From assembly GCA_934234035.1 (NCBI GenBank), contig CAKQHH010000004.1, forward strand, positions 35,086 through 99,085: a DNA stretch of 64,000 nt. Direction: 5' to 3'. The stretch is from an uncultured Clostridia bacterium (GTDB lineage: Bacteria > Bacillota > Clostridia > Peptostreptococcales > Anaerovoracaceae). Shown in pieces: positions 1 to 6,813 of the stretch; position 1 is the first letter of the stretch; each line of letters opens with the position of its first letter. A model generated the notes under the pieces. It saw nothing but the letters and a program-made list of their open reading frames with translations, made no database searches and was not told the DNA's origin. A program made the translations under genes and the position numbers.

Positions 1-933
1 GAGCAAGATGCCCAGCGTGCCGGCCGCCATAATAAAGAACGAGAGGCCCAGCATTCTGCCGGTGCCGATTTTGTCGGTGATAAATCCTCCGCCCACGTTG
101 CCGAACAGGGAAAACCATCTCTTCAGTGCCGCCAGAGTTGCCGCAAAAGTCGCCGATGCGCCGAGAATGCTGGTGGAGTACGGTGTGAAGTAGTACAGGG
201 AAAGGGTAAAAACATAATTGCAGAAGGTCACGAAACCGATGATCCACACGGCCGGCAGGCGCAGTACTTCGCCGATGCCCTTGAAAGAAATCCGTTCGCT
301 CTCTTCCATTTTGTCATCCTTGACGGTAAGAAATGCCAGGACACCCATCAGAATGGTCAGCACGGAGTAGAACACGATGACATACTTCATGCCTCTTTCC
401 TGATTCTCCATATGGCCCGTGCCCATGCGGAACGCAACCACCGCCGCCATGGCCATCAATGCCGCCGCGATGCCTCTGCCTCCCTCAAAGAATCCGAAGG
501 CTTTGCCCTGGTCTCCTGAACCGGACAGGATTCGTACCGCCTTCACGCAGGCCGGCCAGAAAGCGAACAGGGAGCTGACGCCCCAGAACGCATACAGGCA
601 CACCAGTGCCGGAAAGTTCAGCGGCAGCAGGTGCACAAAACCGCCCAGGCCGGTACCCACCAGGGATACGGTCAGAATCGTTCGGGTGGAAAAACGGTCG
701 GCCACGATACCGCCGAATAAATAGGACACCATGCCGAATACCCCCAGCACGCTTCCGAACACACCCATCTCCGTATTGGTCAGATGATAGGTTTCCAGGT
801 ACACGTCGTAGTAGTCAAAACGAAAATACGGCAATCCGTAAATGATTGCGCCGCCAAAGGCGACAATTAGAATTGCCAGAAAGTTTCTGGACAATTCCTC
901 GCCCATGCCGATCTTGGATAATAACTTGCTCAT
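1..933 (-). CDS. MFS transporter (5' part, runs off the window)
   Basis: The gene starts at an ATG at 933-931 behind an AAAGGAGA ribosome binding site and stays open for 311 codons to the window edge, so the C-terminus is missing. The translation begins MSKLLSKIGMGEELSRNF and has alternating long hydrophobic segments separated by short charged loops (for example a GGIVADRFSTR loop near residue 75), typical of the major facilitator superfamily, inner-membrane secondary transporters. The visible part would be the N-terminal six-helix bundle, the central loop and the start of the second bundle. The substrate cannot be read. Its leader contains a terminator-like hairpin (1023-1050) and a second inverted repeat, so expression may be attenuated. 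MFS membership is fairly sure; subfamily is not assigned. Confidence 0.8.
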   Translation of the reverse strand, partial: MSKLLSKIGMGEELSRNFLAILIVAFGGAIIYGLPYFRFDYYDVYLETYHLTNTEMGVFGSVLGVFGMVSYLFGGIVADRFSTRTILTVSLVGTGLGGFVHLLPLNFPALVCLYAFWGVSSLFAFWPACVKAVRILSGSGDQGKAFGFFEGGRGIAAALMAMAAVVAFRMGTGHMENQERGMKYVIVFYSVLTILMGVLAFLTVKDDKMEESERISFKGIGEVLRLPAVWIIGFVTFCNYVFTLSLYYFTPYSTSILGASATFAATLAALKRWFSLFGNVGGGFITDKIGTGRMLGLSFFIMAAGTLGILL

Positions 934-977
934 AATAATCTCCTTTTCTAGTCCCAAATTTTCCACGGTCTCCCTGA

Positions 978-1007
978 GAATCCCCTTGCCCCATACGATT
1001 GGGATTC
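978..1007 (-). promoter_or_regulatory. Inverted repeat in leader of MFS gene
   Basis: GAATCCC (978-984) and GGGATTC (1001-1007) form a 7 bp stem with a 16 nt loop in the untranslated leader about 45 nt upstream of the MFS start. It lies just downstream of the terminator-like hairpin at 1023-1050. It could be part of an alternative fold; function is inferred only from position. Confidence 0.35.
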
Positions 1008-1020
1008 CCTTATCCGTGAA

Positions 1021-1053
1021 TTAAAAAAAATCTCTCCTTAAGTTCCCGGAGAG
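1021..1053 (-). terminator. Terminator-like hairpin in front of MFS gene
   Basis: On the minus strand TCTCTCC and GGAGAGA pair perfectly (7 bp, 10 nt loop) and are followed by eight T residues. It sits about 90 nt upstream of the MFS start codon with no minus-strand gene ending nearby. It is therefore either the end of a short upstream transcript or an attenuator of the MFS gene. Confidence 0.6.
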
Positions 1054-1154
1054 AACAATTACCCTTGTTGGTAGTTTATACATATCCGAACAAGAAATCA
1101 ACATTTTCTTTGATTGTTTTAACAAAAATACTTGTTTTCTTTATACATTTTCAC

Positions 1155-1186
1155 AAAATAAAAAAGCAGCCGCCGAGCGGCCGCAT
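1155..1186 (-). terminator. Rho-independent terminator candidate
   Basis: On the minus strand a GC-rich imperfect hairpin (GCGGCCG...CGGCTGC) is followed by TTTTTTATTTT. No minus-strand gene that it would end is recognisable immediately upstream; the nearest is the DUF2500 gene ending at 1826. Confidence 0.5.
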
Positions 1187-1248
1187 TCCGCAGTGCACTC
1201 TCAAAAAAAACTCTTTCCGCATCACATCCTCCGCTGCGCAGGGAAGCG

Positions 1249-1331
1249 TATTTAAAAAAACGGTCTTACTTTTAAATAAGGCGCCATATGCTGAACACCT
1301 ATTTAAAAAATGAGCTGTTTTTTTAAATAGG
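1249..1331. repeat. Two TATTTAAA-type inverted pairs
   Basis: The first pair is TATTTAAAA (1249-1257) with TTTTAAATA (1270-1278). The second is CCTATTTAAAAAA (1298-1310) with a perfect complement ending at 1331. Both use the same AT-rich arm, so they look like two copies of one palindromic element. They could be terminators, protein binding sites or remnants of a mobile element. Confidence 0.55.
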
Positions 1332-1449
1332 TAACGAAACTGTTTGCTTTATCGCTTTATTAAACTTCTGCGATGAAAAGACGGGCGGTCTAATCGCATT
1401 ATCTACCATCTTCATGCAGAATCCCATATGCCTAGAATCACAAAAGTGA

Positions 1450-1687
1450 TTCACGCTTTCTGAGAAGAATCTACGATTTAGCGTGAACGCAATTCGCCGA
1501 TTTTGCGGAATTCTAATTTTGGAGCGACGGAATACCACCGATAATTCACGCCAAACGAATAATTTCCTTCAAGAAGCGTGAACCATTTTTAGAATGATTG
1601 TTTACACATAAGAAATCCAGTATGGCAGCCGAGCTAAACCGGAAAACCATTCACGCTAATCTCTTAATTTAAGCAAATTAGCGTGAA
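1450..1687. repeat. Three TTCACGC-N22-AGCGTGAA inverted-repeat units
   Basis: TTCACGCT/C occurs at 1450, 1545 and 1650, and its complement AGCGTGAA at 1480, 1575 and 1680. The arm-to-arm distance is exactly 30 bp in all three units and the units are 95 and 105 bp apart. The third has 12 bp arms (1649-1660, 1677-1688). The intervening sequences differ, so only arms and spacing are conserved, which suits dimer or tetramer binding sites or structured elements. Confidence 0.75.
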
Positions 1688-1825
1688 TTCATCTCGAAAA
1701 TCTAGGCATATTTAATTCTGCCTGTTCTTGGAAATCTAATTTGCGTGTTGTGGGTGATATGATATACGTTGCTCTATACAACGCAGAGAGAACGGATTGA
1801 AATCTATCAATTTAATCCGGCCAAA

Positions 1826-2203
1826 CTACCGTTCAAAGGACAGGTACCGGGTTCCCTGGAACGTTAGCTTTCCCTCGTCCCCTTCCGCCAGCATTCCGTA
1901 TTCGGAACCGTACACTTGGAATTCCATTCTGTCGCCGCTTTCGAACTGAAAGGTCACATAATATGTCGTATGGGTATCGGTATAGAATCCATGGGCGCCC
2001 GTCGTATCCCCGGCATTTGCATGATTATGGTGGGTCACATTCGTCCTTTTGGCCACAATAACGGCAGGGGCCGTTATCCGCGGGGATTGATTGTTCTTAT
2101 TCCATGTAACAATTCCCCTTGCCACGGCGAAGCCAAACACCCCAAATGCAAGGGCAATCATAATTGGAAACAGAATATCAAAGTAATCGAACATATCAAA
2201 CAT
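1826..2203 (-). CDS. DUF2500 domain membrane-anchored protein
   Basis: This 125-residue protein has one hydrophobic helix at about residues 12-33 and then a soluble domain with PAVIVAKRTNV, YYVTFQFESGDRMEF and YGMLAEGDEGKLTFQGTRY, the signature layout of DUF2500 proteins in Firmicutes. The start is the first ATG with a GGAGATCCC sequence upstream. Function of the family is unknown; the domain looks like a small beta-rich fold on the outer face of the membrane. It is monocistronic here, with a promoter at 2250-2277. Confidence 0.85.
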   Translation of the reverse strand: MFDMFDYFDILFPIMIALAFGVFGFAVARGIVTWNKNNQSPRITAPAVIVAKRTNVTHHNHANAGDTTGAHGFYTDTHTTYYVTFQFESGDRMEFQVYGSEYGMLAEGDEGKLTFQGTRYLSFER

Positions 2204-2249
2204 TATCGGGATCTCCTTGCTTTACGTTGAGCTATTTTTATTCCGCTTC

Positions 2250-2277
2250 ATTGTAACATAGTGCATTAATTTCTCAA
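2250..2277 (-). promoter_or_regulatory. Promoter for DUF2500 gene
   Basis: On the minus strand TTGAGA, a 16 bp spacer and TACAAT lie about 47 bp upstream of the start codon. It is a plausible sigma-A-type promoter. Confidence 0.5.
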
Positions 2278-2308
2278 AAGGAACTTGCGGCGGCATACAA
2301 AAAAGTGG

Positions 2309-2330
2309 GTCTTCACTTTTTCCTCGGGGA
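2309..2330 (-). repeat. Left 22 bp inverted repeat flanking the toxin-antitoxin module
   Basis: The reverse complement of 2309-2330 matches 3574-3595 at 21 of 22 positions (TCCCCGAG-x-AAAAAGTGAAGAC). The two copies face each other around the RelBE-like pair. A third partial copy (AAAAAGTGAAG) is at 2369-2379. Confidence 0.7.
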
Positions 2331-2570
2331 TGGATTTTTTGCACGAGGAATAGACAAAAGTTTTATCAGGGTAAAAAGTGAAGCGCCTAAAAACTATCCC
2401 GACCGCCAACGTCAATCCGCCACACGGGGACGGGAGCAATTCGAGTTCCCGGCGGTTTTTTCGGATATGATTGACGATGAAAGTGAAAAGACAAGTCGTT
2501 AGAATTTGTGTCGGCCTTACTGCAAAGGTTTGTTATTCTGCTAAAATTCCAAAGGAAAAATTAAAGACGC

Positions 2571-2603
2571 AAAAAAGAGCGGTAAGCCCCGCTCTTTTTG
2601 CAT
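2571..2603. terminator. Bidirectional terminator
   Basis: AAAAAAGAGCGG and CCGCTCTTTTT form a stem with an A-tract on one side and a T-tract on the other, so it can stop transcription from either direction. On the minus strand it lies 65 bp beyond the toxin stop codon and probably ends the toxin-antitoxin transcript. Confidence 0.8.
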
Positions 2604-2667
2604 TAGTGTATCTCACCGCCAACCGCTACGATATCATCTTCGTTCGCGAGAATTGCTTTGATTGGTT

Positions 2668-3015
2668 CTATAAAGGGTCCGTTTCGCTGGTCTTCATATC
2701 TCTGAGCTGTTTCTTTTGATCTTGTCTGCTAAGGCACACGGCAGTTACGCGAACAATATTCTCCTGCAAGATTACAAAGTATGCAATGTAATTCCCCATG
2801 ACATATTTATGTACGCCTCTGCTACGCCACGGCTCCATATCAATCAGAACCACTCTTTCCGGCATCGTATCTAGTTTTGACAGCTCCGTCTCAAGATAAT
2901 CGATTGTACGCTTTGCCGCATCCGGAGCCTGCAGTTCGTCGCGTATGTATTCCGCTATCTGAAGAAGCTGCTTAGCGACAAGTGGGGTCATTTCAACTTT
3001 ATATTTCTTGCTCAT
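2668..3015 (-). CDS. RelE/ParE-family toxin
   Basis: This 115-residue protein is a type II toxin candidate. The start (KYKVEMTPLVAKQLLQIAEYI), the central LDTMPERVVLIDMEPW segment, a GVHKYVMGNYIAYFVI strand and an IVRVTAVCLSRQD strand give the usual RelE/ParE order of helices followed by a beta sheet. RelE members cleave mRNA on the ribosome and ParE members poison gyrase; which applies here cannot be decided. It follows the antitoxin gene with a 2 bp gap, in the antitoxin-first order usual for RelBE. It is AT-rich and bracketed by inverted repeats, which suggests lateral acquisition. Confidence 0.85.
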   Translation of the reverse strand: MSKKYKVEMTPLVAKQLLQIAEYIRDELQAPDAAKRTIDYLETELSKLDTMPERVVLIDMEPWRSRGVHKYVMGNYIAYFVILQENIVRVTAVCLSRQDQKKQLRDMKTSETDPL

Positions 3016-3017
3016 AT

Positions 3018-3317
3018 TTACAGTTTCTTTCTGATTTCTTCGAAAACTTCAGAAATCGGTTTTGCATCGTCATTGAGAGCCTGCCGGTATCCTTCTTCCA
3101 TCATTGCATTAAATGTCTGGCTGTCCATTTCATCGATAGCGAATGGTTCTTTTGGTATGGAAAGTGAAAAAGGTATACTCTTCGTCATGATGATCTGCTT
3201 GTATAGTGAATTTATTACGACCGATGCAGGAATTCCAAGCTGATCCATGATAGCTTCCGCTTGTGTCTTCACATCCGGTGCAACCCTTGCCACAACGTTT
3301 GCTGTTTTCGTAGCCAT
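3018..3317 (-). CDS. RelB/DinJ-family antitoxin
   Basis: The 99-residue product starts MATKTANVVARVAPDVKTQA and continues with AEAIMDQLGIPASVVINSLYKQI, the ribbon-helix-helix DNA-binding segment of RelB/DinJ antitoxins. The acidic, flexible C-terminal part (about residues 60-99) would wrap the toxin. The start codon has a perfect AGGAGGTGA site 6 bp upstream. The family normally represses its own operon as a toxin-antitoxin complex. The gene lies directly upstream of the toxin gene, and a promoter is at 3341-3369. Confidence 0.88.
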   Translation of the reverse strand: MATKTANVVARVAPDVKTQAEAIMDQLGIPASVVINSLYKQIIMTKSIPFSLSIPKEPFAIDEMDSQTFNAMMEEGYRQALNDDAKPISEVFEEIRKKL

Positions 3318-3340
3318 ATCGTCACCTCCTGTTTAATGCT

Positions 3341-3369
3341 ATTATATCTATTTGTATAACTAAACGCAA
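3341..3369 (-). promoter_or_regulatory. Promoter of the toxin-antitoxin operon
   Basis: On the minus strand TTGCGT, a 17 bp spacer and TATAAT are found, ending 24 bp before the antitoxin start codon. The short leader suits an autoregulated operon with the operator overlapping the promoter. Confidence 0.7.
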
Positions 3370-3573
3370 TACATTATTTTAGCAGAGCCCACAAGCGCCA
3401 CAGCTACTACGACTACTATCCGCTTCCTTATAAATGAAAGCAATTCAAAAATGAAAAAGACAGCACAAGCTGTTTGCAAAAGTAACTTCCTGTCTGAATT
3501 TGCAAATTTAAAATCCAGTGCCGCCAGAACAAAAGCAGAACTTGCTTTTTCAATTCACCCTATTCTGCTTAAA

Positions 3574-3595
3574 TCCCCGAGTAAAAAGTGAAGAC
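3574..3595 (+). repeat. Right 22 bp inverted repeat flanking the toxin-antitoxin module
   Basis: This partner of 2309-2330 has one mismatch in 22 positions and the opposite orientation. It lies about 205 bp upstream of the toxin-antitoxin promoter. Confidence 0.7.
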
Positions 3596-3603
3596 GCATA
3601 AAA

Positions 3604-3640
3604 TAAGCCTTGAAATTCAATCACTTCAAGGCCTTTTGTG
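3604..3640 (+). terminator. Hairpin with T-rich tail
   Basis: GCCTTGAA and TTCAAGGC form an 8 bp stem with a 10 nt loop, followed by CTTTTGTGT on the plus strand. No plus-strand gene ends here, so it may belong to the repeat-bounded cassette. Confidence 0.45.
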
Positions 3641-4030
3641 TGTCTAAATTATCATTTAATACTACTAGCTGCCTGCGCCATGCCATCCCTTTTGGCTGGA
3701 AGGAAGTTAAGGAATCAGCATATCAGCAACCGGATTTTCCGGCATAACCTGCCAATACCCAAACCCCTAAATACCGTGCTTTCTATCATGTCGGAAATTG
3801 GGGGAATCAAATGTTCTTCCGGCACAACAAGCACATATTCTGTCGATGTAACGTATGTTATCCCTTCCTGCTCGCTTTATAATTCTGAGTAGAAGTGATT
3901 GGTATGGTGGGGAACATTTTTGTTCTCTTCCGGGGACAGCAAAGACTACAGGCAGTGTTATTATTGCACCTCGTTCGCCGCTATTGAAATAAGGTATGCG
4001 TATCCTGTCAGTTTGAATGCGTAATTGGTG

Positions 4031-4059
4031 TTGTTGCGAATGGTATTGTAAGATATAAT
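4031..4059 (+). promoter_or_regulatory. Promoter of the LytTR/GHKL operon
   Basis: TTGTTG, a 17 bp spacer and TATAAT lie about 36 bp upstream of the response-regulator start codon. Plausible vegetative promoter. Confidence 0.6.
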
Positions 4060-4095
4060 GACAATGAATTTTTGTGCATAGATGGAGGTGACGAA

Positions 4096-4803
4096 ATGCG
4101 CATTGCAATTGTTGAAGATGAACAATTTTTTGCAGATGAACTGATTGAATACGCATCACGTTTCAGCCGGGAATGTCAAGAAACGGTGCAGTGTCAGCAT
4201 TTCGAATCAAGTGTCGCGTTTCTTTCCGCCTATCAGCCGACATGGGACTTGCTTTTATTGGATATTGAGATGCCCTACATGGACGGAATGACGCTTGCAC
4301 GCAAAATCCGAGAAATAGATCCGGATGTTCTTCTGATTTTTATTACTAACGTGGCGAAATATGCAATGTCGGGATATGAAGTTGCTGCTCTGGACTATGT
4401 TCTGAAGCCGGTCAACTATTATGCTTTTTCCATGAAATTGCGGCGGTGTTTGAGTCTTCTTGAAACCAAACATAAAAACTACATAATCGTACAGGGGAAC
4501 GGATTTATTCGAAAAATCCCGGTGGAAACGATTCGATATATCGACGTTCGCGGCCACACGATTTCTTATCACACGCCTCAGGAAACCATCTCGACCACCG
4601 GTTCCAAGAGCATTCGATCGTTGGAAAGTGAACTGCAGCCCGATGGCTTTTGTAAATGCAATCAATGCTATCTTGTAAATCTCCGATATGTCCGGTCCGT
4701 AGAAAAGGATACGGTTGTGCTGATAGATGATGAGTGTCTGAGCATCAGCCGCAATCGAAAAAAAACGTTTATGCAAGCGCTGCTTGATTTTTGGGGGAGG
4801 TGA
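4096..4803 (+). CDS. LytTR-family response regulator (AgrA/LytR type)
   Basis: The start at 4096 is preferred to an in-frame ATG 24 bp upstream because GGAGGTGA lies directly in front of it. The receiver domain spans about residues 1-115, with the acidic pair in MRIAIVEDE, phospho-acceptor Asp56 in LLLLDIEMP and the conserved Lys in YVLKPV. A LytTR DNA-binding domain follows (about 135-232), with the IRYIDVRGH and QCYLVNLRYVRSV strands typical of AgrA-like regulators. It is followed after 4 bp by a GHKL sensor kinase. Such pairs usually control peptide-responsive quorum sensing or bacteriocin genes; no peptide gene or AgrB protease is evident next to it. Confidence 0.93.
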   Translation: MRIAIVEDEQFFADELIEYASRFSRECQETVQCQHFESSVAFLSAYQPTWDLLLLDIEMPYMDGMTLARKIREIDPDVLLIFITNVAKYAMSGYEVAALDYVLKPVNYYAFSMKLRRCLSLLETKHKNYIIVQGNGFIRKIPVETIRYIDVRGHTISYHTPQETISTTGSKSIRSLESELQPDGFCKCNQCYLVNLRYVRSVEKDTVVLIDDECLSISRNRKKTFMQALLDFWGR

Positions 4804-4807
4804 CCGA

Positions 4808-6190
4808 ATGGGCTATGATGTTTCTCAAATTCTAACGCCCGGTGCAGTTCAGTGCGGGTTGGTGACAGGTTTTCTGTACATGCTTCCGTTGCAGAAACGA
4901 ATGCATTTTCCGCAGCGCGTCATTGTATCCGTCGTAATTTCTCTTCTGTTGGCACCGTTGTTGAAGTCCTATCAAACTTTCTCTGTGGGACTTTTTCTCA
5001 GGACAAACGCATTTCCTACATTATTGGCAACTGTGATCGGAACCGGTGTAACTTTGCTTCTGAACTTATTGCTTCTTTTTGTGACAGTGTTTTTTTGCTG
5101 TAAACTCAAATGGTACAAAGCGCTGTATTGCGCAGTCTGTGCCTATCTGACACAGGACATCGCATATACCGTTTTTGTTGTTTTGATGCCGAATGCAGCG
5201 AACCGAGGAGTACACCCTGTTCAGCCGGACACCCTGTGGCTGGAGTTTTTGATTATGCTGCTGGTTTATAGCTTCTTTTTTGTATTCTTTGCAAGAAAGC
5301 TGCCTGAAAATGGGGATTACCATTTTCAATGCAGTCACTCTCTTCCTGCGATGCTGGTGCTCATATTCATTGGCCGCATCCTCGGAACCTGCGCAAAATG
5401 GGAATATGATTTGCAAAACAACAGAACCTTTGTCCTGATGCTAATCTATGATGCGCTGCTGTCTACTACGCTTTTGGTCACACAGCTATTGCAGCGAAAA
5501 GAAGAAAGCTACCGTACCGCTGCTGCATTGGAATCTCAGCTTCGCCTGATGCAGAAACTGCACTACGAAGCATTCCGTTCCAACTTGGATGCGATCAATC
5601 ATAAGTGCCACGATTTAAAACTCTTGGTGGCAGCACTCCAAAACGAATCTGACAGTAATCGAAAAAAAGAACTTCTTTGTGAATTGGAGCAGGATGTTAT
5701 GATTTATGATGCGCACATGGATACGGGAAATGATGCGTTGGATGCGCTTCTATCGGATGCATGGATGAATTGCTACCACAAAGATGTGCAGTGGACCTGT
5801 ATGGCAGATGGACATGCCGTGAGCTTCATCGATTCGATTGATCTTTATACAATGCTGGGAAACGCACTCGAAAACGCCATAGAAAGTGCTTCACAAGTAG
5901 AGAATCCACAGAAGCGCTTCCTCAGCGTTAATATTTGGCGAAAAGAACGGATGGCTTTCTTGAAAATTGAGAACTACTGTGAAACCGAGCCTCATTTTCA
6001 AAATGGTCTGCCGGTCACAACCAAGAACAACAATTCATTCGATCATGGCTACGGGATGCGAAGTATCCGGTCTGTAGTGCGACGTTACGACGGTGAACTT
6101 AAAATATCAACGAATAACCACGTTTTCACTCTTTCCGTCCTGCTTCCGATTCCAATGGATTTTTACAGCAGCACAGAGTCCATAGACTAA
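4808..6190 (+). CDS. GHKL-domain sensor histidine kinase (AgrC type)
   Basis: The start is the ATG at 4808, behind GGGGGAGGTGA that overlaps the stop of the response-regulator gene. The first ~220 residues contain several transmembrane helices, as in AgrC-type peptide receptors. The cytoplasmic part has a coiled linker, a DAINHKCHDLKLL segment holding the probable phospho-His, an N-box (MLGNALENAIES) and a late G-box (HGYGMRSIRSVV), marking a GHKL/HATPase_c domain. It would phosphorylate the regulator encoded just upstream. The ligand is unknown. The gene is more AT-rich than the flanking housekeeping genes. Confidence 0.92.
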   Translation: MGYDVSQILTPGAVQCGLVTGFLYMLPLQKRMHFPQRVIVSVVISLLLAPLLKSYQTFSVGLFLRTNAFPTLLATVIGTGVTLLLNLLLLFVTVFFCCKLKWYKALYCAVCAYLTQDIAYTVFVVLMPNAANRGVHPVQPDTLWLEFLIMLLVYSFFFVFFARKLPENGDYHFQCSHSLPAMLVLIFIGRILGTCAKWEYDLQNNRTFVLMLIYDALLSTTLLVTQLLQRKEESYRTAAALESQLRLMQKLHYEAFRSNLDAINHKCHDLKLLVAALQNESDSNRKKELLCELEQDVMIYDAHMDTGNDALDALLSDAWMNCYHKDVQWTCMADGHAVSFIDSIDLYTMLGNALENAIESASQVENPQKRFLSVNIWRKERMAFLKIENYCETEPHFQNGLPVTTKNNNSFDHGYGMRSIRSVVRRYDGELKISTNNHVFTLSVLLPIPMDFYSSTESID

Positions 6191-6251
6191 CAACCGGACG
6201 AACAATCGCATCCGCAGTCGTTTTGCGCCGAAAGGAGAACCCCTTGATTCT

Positions 6252-6263
6252 GGACGTGGGTTC
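6252..6263 (+). repeat. Inverted 12 bp copy of the tmRNA T-arm sequence
   Basis: GGACGTGGGTTC here equals the T-arm end of the tmRNA gene (complement at 6343-6354) but lies on the opposite strand, about 80 bp beyond it. The terminator sits between the two copies. It may be chance, a relic of rearrangement at an ssrA integration site, or a structural element. Confidence 0.35.
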
Positions 6264-6287
6264 ACCTCCCTCATTTCTATGCATGAC

Positions 6288-6318
6288 AAAAAGAGAGCCA
6301 TTCAGGCTCTCTTTTTGC
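6288..6318. terminator. Bidirectional terminator between sensor kinase gene and ssrA
   Basis: AAAAAGAGAGCC and GGCTCTCTTTTT form a perfect stem with a 4 nt loop. It serves the converging plus-strand kinase gene and the minus-strand ssrA gene. Confidence 0.9.
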
Positions 6319-6322
6319 GATA

Positions 6323-6677
6323 TGGTGGAGATGGTGGGAGTCGAACCCACGTCCAAAAATATTTCCGAAGAACTTTCTCCGAGCGCAGTCAGTGCTTTGT
6401 CATTCGCAGAATCCGCCGTGACGCTGACACACTACGGAACTGCTATCCTGTAAGTCCGCTGAAATACCAGGAGCTCTCCCAGCGGTTTCCTGCATTCATG
6501 ACACCGGATTTCAAGCCTGCAGGTGAGCCTGAAGCGGCGCGCGGGGCTGAACTATGCAGCCAGTGCGAAATTGTTGTTATTTTTAGCGTTTATATTTAAC
6601 GGCCCCTTTTTACGTGGACTGGGCGCCACGGCTCGCTTATCCTTGTTCCACATTCCTGTCGAAACCATTACATCCCC
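6323..6677 (-). ncRNA. ssrA: tmRNA (ssrA)
   Basis: The minus strand starts GGGGATGTAATGGTTTCGAC and ends with GGTTCGACTCCCACC, then ATCTCCACCA, giving the tRNA-Ala-like acceptor stem (GGGGATG with CATCTCC) and an encoded CCA at 6325-6323. The tag-encoding segment lies at about 6586-6554: the resume codon GCT starts the tag AKNNNFALAA followed by TAG. tmRNA rescues stalled ribosomes and marks the nascent chain for proteolysis with SmpB, whose gene lies 137 bp upstream in the same direction. Ends are inferred from the acceptor stem pairing and are good to a base or two. Confidence 0.97.
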
Positions 6678-6813
6678 GGAATGTGTGACGAATGTCACAC
6701 TATTTTTCTTCTATGAATTATACAACATCTTCCCGGTAAAAAAAAGATACCGCCTCTTCAATTTTCCGATTGTCCGAAGGGAATTCGTTTTTCCTGAAGG
6801 GAATTCGATGCTC

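Larger units (their letters stand above)
934..1825. other. Intergenic region without recognisable gene, rich in inverted repeats
   Basis: No reading frame in this 890 bp stretch has both a ribosome binding site and a recognisable product. It holds two minus-strand terminator-like hairpins (1021-1053, 1155-1186), two TATTTAAA inverted pairs (1249-1331) and three evenly built TTCACGC-N22-GCGTGAA units (1450-1687). The stretch is AT-rich compared with the housekeeping region to the right. Confidence 0.6.
2278..2667. other. Intergenic stretch between DUF2500 gene and toxin gene
   Basis: No credible coding sequence is seen. The stretch holds the left inverted repeat (2309-2330), a self-complementary AAAAAGTG...CACTTTTT hairpin overlapping it, a third partial repeat copy at 2369-2379, and a bidirectional terminator at 2571-2603. 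Confidence 0.5.
3370..4030. other. Intergenic stretch upstream of the two-component system
   Basis: I see no gene I can support. The short frames present (for example 3638-3892 on the plus strand, and a 27-codon frame at 3904-3987) lack good ribosome binding sites and resemble nothing I know. A decayed gene or an unrecognised peptide gene for the adjacent sensor kinase cannot be excluded. The right-hand inverted repeat and a hairpin occupy 3574-3640. Confidence 0.4.

Noticed and set aside
1323..1538. 71-codon minus-strand frame
   Set aside because: It overlaps the inverted-repeat units, lacks a ribosome binding site and resembles nothing known.
3638..3892. 84-codon plus-strand frame upstream of the two-component system
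   Set aside because: No ribosome binding site and no family resemblance; its start overlaps a hairpin.
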